In this document: piece after piece, positions 6,279-11,762 of the stretch | Layout: each line of letters opens with the position of its first letter | Position numbering within the stretch: position 1 is the first letter of the stretch | NCBI GenBank assembly: GCA_014381795.1 | Contig: JACNKY010000368.1 | Span: 1-11,762 of the forward strand | Direction of reading: 5' to 3' | Length of the DNA stretch: 11,762 nt | Origin: Pseudomonadota bacterium | Lineage (GTDB): Bacteria; SAR324; NAC60-12 | Translations under genes and position numbers: made by a program | Notes under the pieces: generated by a model | What the model was told of the DNA's origin: nothing | The model's database searches: none | Seen by the model: only the letters and a program-made list of their open reading frames with translations

Positions 6279-6362
6279 ATGTCGGAGTTCTTTATTAATG
6301 TTTCGTCTCATGTTTCAAGCAGCACAGTCAAAGTGCAGTCGAAACAGAAGAAATATTTGTAA
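6279..6362 (+). CDS. Possible 27-residue small open reading frame
   Basis: The ATG at 6279 is preceded by GGAG (6270-6273) with 5 bases between, a good ribosome binding site. The frame runs 27 codons to the TAA at 6360-6362. The peptide starts MSEFFINVSSHV and ends in a lysine-rich stretch (SKQKKYL). It has no recognisable domain. A weak TTGAAA/TAACAC promoter with a 17-base spacer (6218-6246) lies upstream. An AT-rich gap easily produces such a frame by chance. Confidence 0.15.
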   Translation: MSEFFINVSSHVSSSTVKVQSKQKKYL

Positions 6363-6410
6363 AATACAGACTATTAATTCTAGTCAAGGAATGACCAGAA
6401 AACAAGAGGA

Positions 6411-6445
6411 AAAGCAGTTTGTTGCTTTAATTAGCGTATTTACGC
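6411..6445 (-). terminator. Candidate terminator region of the formate dehydrogenase genes
   Basis: On the minus strand, about 40-70 bases after the fdsA stop, two small hairpins follow each other: GCGTA-AA-TACGC and AAAGCA-ACAAAC-TGCTTT. The second ends in TTTTCC. The stems are short and the T run is weak, so the call is tentative. Confidence 0.3.
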
Positions 6446-6481
6446 ATTACTGGAAAAGCTGAACTATAGAGGAAGGAACTT

Positions 6482-9232
6482 TCAACCAATTCTCTTTTCA
6501 GGGAGACCGCCAGCAGACATCTTCACCGCACAGAATTTGACTTCTGGAATTTTCCCAAAAGGATCGAGCACAGATGTAGTAATCAAATTGGCAGCGGATT
6601 CGTTATAACCGAATGCCATAAAAAGATTTCCTGGTTGTACTCCGAGATCCTGACGTGCATATGTTGAAATTTTTCCGCGCCTTGATTCAAGAGTTACTGC
6701 ATCACCGGCTTCTACACCCAGCTTTTTCAAGTCATCTGGATGGACATGAACTACCGGAAACGGTTCAATCGCGTTCAGGACTGTCGCACGACGTGTCATA
6801 CTGCCTGTGTGCCAGTGTTCGAGTTGACGTGAGGTGATAAAGACAAATGGAAATTCTTGATCCGGCATTTCATCAGCATGAGAATATTTTGCAGGGACGA
6901 AACGTGCTTTCTTGTTTTCAGTAGGAAAACCATTCTGAAAAATAATAGGCTCACCTGGATCACCTTCTTTGGTACAGGGATATGTTACGGAATGTTCTTT
7001 TTGTAAACGCTCCCAAGTGATTCCTGCCATGCTGGGCGTGGCTTTGCGTACTTCAGAAAAAATCTTTTCCGGACTTTCATAATTCCATTCCAGACCAAGA
7101 CGTCGTCCAACTTCCTGAATAATCCACCAGTCTTGACGTGCGTCTCCGGGAGGATCTATGGCCTGCCGTCCGAGTTGTACTTGACGGTTGGAATTGGTAA
7201 AAGTTCCTGACTTTTCGGGAAATGCGGACGCAGGCAAAATAACATCTGCAAAACCAGCTGTTTCAGTGAGAAAAATATCTTGTACCACTAAATGATCCAG
7301 CATAGCTAAAGCACTGCGGGCATGGTTCAAGTTTGGATCCGACATCGCCGGATTTTCACCTTGAACGTACATGCCTTTGACTCCGCCTGAATGTACAGCA
7401 TCAACGATTTCTACCACAGTTAATCCTTTTTTGGGATTAAGTGAAGTACCCCAAAAATCCTCGAACCATTTTTTTATTTCTGGATCAGTGACGGATTTGT
7501 AATCCGGAAAGAACATTGGAATCAAGCCCATATCTGAAGTACCCTGAACATTATTTTGTCCTCGCAGGGGATGTAATCCAGTTCCGGGACGTCCGATCTG
7601 GCCTGTCATCAACGACAAGGCGATCAAACAGCGTGAGTTGTCTGTACCGTGAATATGTTGTGAAATGCCCATGCCCCACAAGATGATAGAGGATTCCGCG
7701 GTTGCAAATGTCCGTGCTACTTCACGCAGGGTTTCTGCAGGGATGCCGCAAATTGGTGAGACTATTTCAGGACTGTATTCCGCGACGTTGGCTTTTAGTT
7801 TATCAAAATCCGTTGTGTGTTCTGTGATGTATTTTTCATCGCATAAGCCTTCTGCGACGATGACGTGCATCAGCGAATTGAGCATCGCTACATCTGTGTC
7901 CGGTCGAAACTGGAGGTTGTAGGTGGCGTGGCGTGACAATTCTGTCCGACGCGGGTCCATCAAAATCAACTTTTTACCGTTCTTAACCGCATTTTTCATA
8001 AAAGTAGCGGCTACCGGATGGTTGCTGATAGGATTGGCTCCAATCAGAAAAATGACTTCCGCATCTTTCACATCAGTGAATGGATTTGAAACTGCTCCTG
8101 AACCAATACCTTCCAGTAAGGCACTGACCGATGAGGCATGACAAAGACGAGTACAGTGATCAATGTTATTGGTTCCAAATCCGGTACGCACCAGTTTTTG
8201 TAGCAGATAAGCTTCTTCGTTACTACCTTTGGCACAGCCGAATGCTGCCAACGCATCAGGACCGTTTTTATCACGGATATTATTGAAACTCGATGCGGCA
8301 AAATCCAGTGCCTCTTCCCAACTTGCTTCGCGGAAAACTTTATGCCAATCTTTAGGGTCCAGCAGTTCGGTGGTTTTTTGTGCGTCTTTTAGACGTATCA
8401 AAGGTTTTTTAAGACGATCAGGATGGTGCACATAATCAAAACCGTAACGCCCTTTTACACATAATCTTTCCTCATTCGCAGGTCCTTTGCGGCCTTCTAC
8501 TCGTAAAATCTTTTTGTCTTTTACATGATATGTCAGTAGACATCCAACACCGCAGTAAGGACAAACAGATTCGACCTTTTTGTCAACTTCCTCTAAACCC
8601 ACATTATTTGCTGGCATCAACGCACCTGTCGGACAGGCCTGCACACATTCTCCGCAGGCGACGCAGGTACTGTCACCCATTGGATCACCGAGGTCAAAAA
8701 CAATTTCCGCATGAGAACCGCGAAAGGCCATGCCGATCACATCGTTAACCTGAACTTCCCTGCAGGCTCTGACACAACGTGTGCATTGGATACAGGCGTC
8801 CATATTAACGGACATTGCAGGATGCGAATTATCCAATTCGGGTTGAATCCGTCTAGAAAAACGGGGTTCGCTTAAACCCATTTTTTCAACCCATTGATCA
8901 AGTTCAGAGTTTGGTGTATATGGTGATTTGCCTGCTTCCGGCATGTCTGTCAGCAGGAGCTCCAGTACCATTTTCTGTGAATGGATGGCACGTTTACTTT
9001 TGCTGTTGACTTTCATCCCATGTTGCGGGTATCTGCAACATGAGGGAGCTAAGACACGTTCACCTTCAATTTCCACTACGCAGGAGCGACAGTTACCATC
9101 AGCGCGGTAACCCTCTTTATAACAAAGTCGTGGAATATCCTTGATACCTGACCTGTCAGCCACCTGCAAAATTGTTTCACCGTCAAGTGCATCCAGTGTT
9201 TGACCGTTCAGTTCAAATGAAATTGTCTCCAT
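6482..9232 (-). CDS. fdsA: NAD-dependent formate dehydrogenase, alpha (catalytic) subunit, Cys-ligated Mo/W enzyme
   Basis: This 916-residue subunit oxidises formate to CO2 at a bis-pterin Mo or W centre and passes electrons along Fe-S clusters to the FdsGB partner. Domains in order are: a [2Fe-2S] domain with Cys37, 48, 51 and 65; a double [4Fe-4S] ferredoxin domain with Cys147/150/153/157 and Cys190/193/196/200; the MopB [4Fe-4S] site with Cys224/227/231/258; the molybdopterin domain to about 700; and the C-terminal pterin-binding domain from about 785 (TSRQLEHWHTGSMTRR). The metal ligand is Cys364 in CTRLCHASS, not selenocysteine. His365 follows it, as in this family. I see no NuoG-like HxxxCxxC motif between 80 and 145. 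Start ATG 9232 has a strong AAAGGAGGTG. No twin-arginine signal is present, so the enzyme is cytoplasmic. The maturation genes fdhD and fdsD do not follow within the window. Confidence 0.94.
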   Translation of the reverse strand: METISFELNGQTLDALDGETILQVADRSGIKDIPRLCYKEGYRADGNCRSCVVEIEGERVLAPSCCRYPQHGMKVNSKSKRAIHSQKMVLELLLTDMPEAGKSPYTPNSELDQWVEKMGLSEPRFSRRIQPELDNSHPAMSVNMDACIQCTRCVRACREVQVNDVIGMAFRGSHAEIVFDLGDPMGDSTCVACGECVQACPTGALMPANNVGLEEVDKKVESVCPYCGVGCLLTYHVKDKKILRVEGRKGPANEERLCVKGRYGFDYVHHPDRLKKPLIRLKDAQKTTELLDPKDWHKVFREASWEEALDFAASSFNNIRDKNGPDALAAFGCAKGSNEEAYLLQKLVRTGFGTNNIDHCTRLCHASSVSALLEGIGSGAVSNPFTDVKDAEVIFLIGANPISNHPVAATFMKNAVKNGKKLILMDPRRTELSRHATYNLQFRPDTDVAMLNSLMHVIVAEGLCDEKYITEHTTDFDKLKANVAEYSPEIVSPICGIPAETLREVARTFATAESSIILWGMGISQHIHGTDNSRCLIALSLMTGQIGRPGTGLHPLRGQNNVQGTSDMGLIPMFFPDYKSVTDPEIKKWFEDFWGTSLNPKKGLTVVEIVDAVHSGGVKGMYVQGENPAMSDPNLNHARSALAMLDHLVVQDIFLTETAGFADVILPASAFPEKSGTFTNSNRQVQLGRQAIDPPGDARQDWWIIQEVGRRLGLEWNYESPEKIFSEVRKATPSMAGITWERLQKEHSVTYPCTKEGDPGEPIIFQNGFPTENKKARFVPAKYSHADEMPDQEFPFVFITSRQLEHWHTGSMTRRATVLNAIEPFPVVHVHPDDLKKLGVEAGDAVTLESRRGKISTYARQDLGVQPGNLFMAFGYNESAANLITTSVLDPFGKIPEVKFCAVKMSAGGLPEKRIG

Positions 9233-9233
9233 C

Positions 9234-10904
9234 TCACACCTCCTTTGGAAAATATTTAATCACAGAGCGCAACGGATTCGGCGCAGCCTGTCCCAGACCA
9301 CAGATCGAAGCATCTTCCATAGTCTGTGAGAGTTCTTCTAAAAGTGACTTATTCCAGTATTTTTGTTCCATCAGCGGAATGGCTTTGACCGTTCCAACTC
9401 TGCATGGAGTGCATTGTCCGCATGATTCATGCGCAAAGAAGCGCATCGAGTTCAGCGCCAGTTCACGAGCTTTATCATGATCAGAAAAAACGATAACTGC
9501 GGCTGAACCGATAAAACAGCCGTGTTCCTGTAGCGTGTCAAAATCGAGTGGTAAATCACCGAGAGACGCAGGTAACATTCCTCCTGACGCACCTCCTGGA
9601 AAATATCCGTAAAAGCTGTGTCCAGTCAACATTCCTCCGCAATATTCGTCAATTAACTCACGCATCGAAATTCCTGCAGGCGCTAGATGCACACCTGGTT
9701 TGTTTACACGTCCGCTGATCGAGAACGCCCGCAAACCTTTACGATCCCTTCTTCCGTGGGATGAAAATGATTCGGCACCTTTTTCTATAATATCACGTAC
9801 CCAATGCAGAGTTTCCATATTGTGTTCCAGTGTCGGACGTCCGAAGAGTCCTACTTCCGCAACATACGGCGGACGCAAACGAGGAATCCCGCGCTTACCT
9901 TCAATCGACTCAATCATGGCCGATTCTTCACCGCAGATATAGGCTCCGGCTCCACGTCGCAGATGGATTTCAGGAAGAATTTCCGGAAAAGCGGATTGCA
10001 GTTCCTCAATTTCTCGGAGCAGTATTTCACGCGCAGCTGTATATTCATCACGCAGATAAATATATATTTCTTTAATACCAACCGCCCAGGCCGCAATCAG
10101 CGAACCTTCGAGAAAACGATGCGGATCAGTTTCAAGATAGTAACGGTCTTTGAAAGTTCCAGGCTCTCCTTCATCAATGTTAACCGCCATTAAACGAGGT
10201 TCCGGAAATTTTCTTACAATCTCCCATTTGCTTCCTACTGGAAATCCTGCTCCACCCAAACCTCGTAAACCAGAATTTTTAAGTTCCAAGATCACGGATT
10301 CAGCATCACGTTTTCCGGACAAACAATCCTGAAAGAGTTGGTAACCTCCGGATTGTTGATATTCAGCAAAATTAACGTATTGTGGAAGAGTCGGTAGGAT
10401 CTCGTTTTTTTCAACACATTGTTTGACTGATTCCGGAGTTGCTTGATCTATTGGGTTTTTACCCACTACCGCAACTGGTGCGTGCTGACAACGTCCTACG
10501 CATGGTACAGCTTGAATCCTGATTTGTTCAGAGGTGACTGAACCGTCCGTAAAAAGTTGCTTGAGGTTTTCGGTGAGCTTTTTTGCTCCGTACATTTCGC
10601 AGGTGACGGATTCGCAAACCCGAACCGTCAAAGTGGGAGGGGGAGTCTGGTCTTCTTTTATCACATCAAAATGGTGATAAAACGTAGCCACCTCATAGAC
10701 TTCCGTGTGCGACAGTTTCATTTCAGAGGCCAGTGCCACCACATGTTTTGCGGATATAAAATGATACTCGTCCTGAATTAAATGCAGGGCTTCAATCAGC
10801 AAATCTTTGCGGCGCGGCATATCAGAAAGCAGTTTTTGGACTTCCTGCAGCGCTGCTGGATCCAGAAGTCGGGCTTTTTGTTTACCAAGCTTTTTCTTGT
10901 TCAT
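9234..10904 (-). CDS. fdsB: NAD-dependent formate dehydrogenase, fused gamma-beta subunit (NuoE-like + NuoF-like)
   Basis: This 556-residue diaphorase subunit takes electrons from FdsA and reduces NAD+. Residues 1 to about 165 are a NuoE/FdsG-like thioredoxin-fold domain with [2Fe-2S] ligands Cys97, Cys102, Cys135 and Cys139 (VCESVTC and VPCVGRC). From about 205 the protein is NuoF/FdsB-like: the FMN/NADH glycine-rich segment GLRGLGGAGFPVGSKW at 212-227, NIDEGEPGTFKDRY at 242-255, GAGAYICGEESA near 318-329, and an SLBB-like part at about 395-470. A [4Fe-4S] site follows, with Cys495, 498, 501 and 535 (ESCGQCTPCR, SICGLG). Such a fusion is known from the two-subunit FDH1 of Methylobacterium; R. 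capsulatus and Cupriavidus carry separate FdsG and FdsB. The stop codon is 1 base before the fdsA ATG, and the start is 11 bases after the upstream decarboxylase stop. Confidence 0.94.
   Translation of the reverse strand: MNKKKLGKQKARLLDPAALQEVQKLLSDMPRRKDLLIEALHLIQDEYHFISAKHVVALASEMKLSHTEVYEVATFYHHFDVIKEDQTPPPTLTVRVCESVTCEMYGAKKLTENLKQLFTDGSVTSEQIRIQAVPCVGRCQHAPVAVVGKNPIDQATPESVKQCVEKNEILPTLPQYVNFAEYQQSGGYQLFQDCLSGKRDAESVILELKNSGLRGLGGAGFPVGSKWEIVRKFPEPRLMAVNIDEGEPGTFKDRYYLETDPHRFLEGSLIAAWAVGIKEIYIYLRDEYTAAREILLREIEELQSAFPEILPEIHLRRGAGAYICGEESAMIESIEGKRGIPRLRPPYVAEVGLFGRPTLEHNMETLHWVRDIIEKGAESFSSHGRRDRKGLRAFSISGRVNKPGVHLAPAGISMRELIDEYCGGMLTGHSFYGYFPGGASGGMLPASLGDLPLDFDTLQEHGCFIGSAAVIVFSDHDKARELALNSMRFFAHESCGQCTPCRVGTVKAIPLMEQKYWNKSLLEELSQTMEDASICGLGQAAPNPLRSVIKYFPKEV
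9237..9246 (-). promoter_or_regulatory. Strong ribosome binding site for fdsA inside the end of fdsGB
   Basis: The minus strand reads AAAGGAGGTG followed by the fdsGB stop TGA, one base, then the fdsA ATG. Six bases separate GGAGG from the ATG. This is the best Shine-Dalgarno I noticed in the window and implies coupled, high translation of the catalytic subunit. Confidence 0.8.
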
Positions 10905-10915
10905 TTCAACTTTCT

Positions 10916-11762
10916 TTAGTTAAAATCCACAAAACACTGTGTGAGGTCTTCAAAAGTTTCGGCACGCCGAATAAGTCGGCTTTGTCCTTGATGCACTAGT
11001 ACTTCCGCTGGTCGCGGTCTGAAATTATATTGCGAACTCATCGAAAAGCCGTATGCTCCTGTATCGAGAAAAGCAAGACGTTCACCGATTGCAGGTGAGC
11101 TCATTGTGCGAGATATTTCATCTCCGGAACGGCTTAAAATGTCTCCACTTTCGCAAATATTTCCAACAACTACAACATTTTTTTCAGTTGCAGAAATTCG
11201 GCTGGCGTTCAGGATTTTGTGATAAGATCCGTACATCGTTGGACGCACCAGATGATTGAAACCTGAATCTACTCCGACAAAACTGTGTTTTGGAGTATCA
11301 GTAATGTTGGTTACGGTTGCCAGTAATACACCAGCAGGGCCGAGCAACAACCTTCCGGGTTCAATTTTCATCCGTAATTCACGTCCGTAATGTTGAATAA
11401 ACTTTGTGAATCTTGCGGTCATCTTTTGGCTTAAATCGACCATATTTAATGCCAACTGTTCTGGTTTGTATGGAATTCCAAAACCGCCTCCAAAATCAAC
11501 AAACTGCAGATCAGGAAATTTTTCTGCTACATTCAGAATCATTTCCATCGCTTCCAGCATTGGTTCAGCAGAATAAATTCCGGTACCTATATGAGAATGA
11601 ACTCCGTTAAGAGTCAACTTGTATTTTTTGGCCAGAGCAAGCGCAGCCACGATCTGATCATAATAAATTCCAAATTTTGAATCTGGACCGCCCGTAATGC
11701 AGTGAGAATGGTGGCCTGCTCCAATTCCGGGATTGACGCGTACTGAAACGGTTGTCTCGGGA
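10916..11762 (-). CDS. lysA: Diaminopimelate decarboxylase-type PLP enzyme, N-terminus outside window
   Basis: The visible 281 residues are the C-terminal two thirds of a fold-type III PLP decarboxylase. This family removes CO2 from meso-diaminopimelate to make lysine. The frame is open to the window edge (VRVNPGIGAGHHSH, ITGGPDSKFGI), so a GTG at 11650 is not the start. About 135-140 residues with the PLP lysine are missing if the protein has the usual 410-430. Visible motifs are HSHIGTGI, the phosphate-binding GGGFGIPY, EPGRLLLGPAG, the active-site NICESGD, and GAYGFSMSSQYNFRPRP in the C-terminal barrel. All match LysA. The GAGHHSH/TGGPDSKFGI wording belongs to a LysA subgroup distinct from the E. 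coli form. Its stop is 11 bases before the formate dehydrogenase beta gene, so the three genes are probably co-transcribed. A related specificity (ornithine or arginine) is less likely. Confidence 0.9.
   Translation of the reverse strand, partial: PETTVSVRVNPGIGAGHHSHCITGGPDSKFGIYYDQIVAALALAKKYKLTLNGVHSHIGTGIYSAEPMLEAMEMILNVAEKFPDLQFVDFGGGFGIPYKPEQLALNMVDLSQKMTARFTKFIQHYGRELRMKIEPGRLLLGPAGVLLATVTNITDTPKHSFVGVDSGFNHLVRPTMYGSYHKILNASRISATEKNVVVVGNICESGDILSRSGDEISRTMSSPAIGERLAFLDTGAYGFSMSSQYNFRPRPAEVLVHQGQSRLIRRAETFEDLTQCFVDFN

Larger units (their letters stand above)
6025..6481. other. AT-rich gene-free gap between mreB and the formate dehydrogenase genes
   Basis: I see no protein-like frame longer than 27 codons here. 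The right part would carry the 3' untranslated region of fdsA and the left part the mreB leader. Structures visible are the dyad ACTGT-AAAA-ACAGT (6130-6143), the palindrome TTACGTAA (6116-6123), GCGTA-TT-TACGC near 6434-6445, and AAAGCA/TGCTTT (6411-6416 and 6423-6428). Confidence 0.6.

Noticed and set aside
8528..8536. Selenocysteine in the formate dehydrogenase catalytic subunit
   Set aside because: There is no in-frame TGA. The metal-ligand position in CTRLCHASS is an ordinary cysteine codon, so no SECIS element is needed.
9804..10193. 129-codon plus-strand open frame antisense to fdsGB
   Set aside because: The opposite strand encodes conserved NuoF motifs. The frame has no recognisable domain or ribosome binding site.
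1..11762. CRISPR array, insertion sequence, toxin-antitoxin or phage-defence genes
   Set aside because: I found no regularly spaced repeats, transposase motifs or defence domains on either strand.

Overview
The window looks like a chromosomal segment of a Gram-negative, probably marine, bacterium of moderate-to-low GC. The evidence is bacterial housekeeping genes (mreB, tRNA-Leu, tRNA-Cys with encoded CCA, a lysA-type decarboxylase), AGGAGG-type ribosome binding sites, genes packed on both strands, and a metabolism of organosulfonates, formate and molybdenum hydroxylases. A proteobacterial or SAR324-like origin would fit, but that is inference from gene content only; no taxonomic marker in the window settles it.

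Layout, left to right. (1) Positions 1-1164 (+): the C-terminal half of a xanthine dehydrogenase / CoxL-type molybdopterin subunit, entering from outside the window and broken by an apparent one-base deletion near 187-196. (2) Positions 1247-2703 (+): two overlapping genes that together form a UxaA-family lyase, best matched to (2R)-sulfolactate sulfo-lyase (suyA, suyB). A protein-like in-frame tail follows the suyB stop codon. (3) Positions 2845-3345: a gene-free AT-rich stretch with one strong-looking extended -10 promoter and a bidirectional terminator, which could delimit a roughly 200-nt RNA. (4) Positions 3346-3523 (-): a Cys-Leu tRNA pair. (5) Positions 3553-4932 (+): a full-length eukaryotic-type glutathione synthetase, starting only 29 bp from the divergent tRNA-Cys. 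(6) Positions 4984-6024 (-): mreB, convergent with the synthetase gene across a shared terminator hairpin and not followed by mreC/mreD. (7) Positions 6025-6481: an AT-rich gap with mreB leader signals and several dyads. (8) Positions 6482-11762 (-): a tightly packed run read right to left, made of a lysA-type decarboxylase (5' end outside), an FdsG-FdsB fusion and FdsA. The last two form a two-subunit, NAD-dependent, Mo/W formate dehydrogenase of the FDH1 type.

How the genes work together. FdsGB plus FdsA would oxidise formate to CO2 and pass electrons through Fe-S clusters and FMN to NAD+. SuyAB would split sulfolactate into pyruvate and sulfite. The xanthine dehydrogenase-like subunit is another molybdenum enzyme of unknown substrate. 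Glutathione synthetase makes glutathione, but its partner gshA is not here. Nothing in the window amounts to a clearly new multi-gene system. The points most worth checking are the eukaryotic-type glutathione synthetase, the candidate small RNA locus at 3104-3324, the in-frame tail after suyB, the xanthine dehydrogenase frameshift, and the coupling of lysA to the formate dehydrogenase genes.
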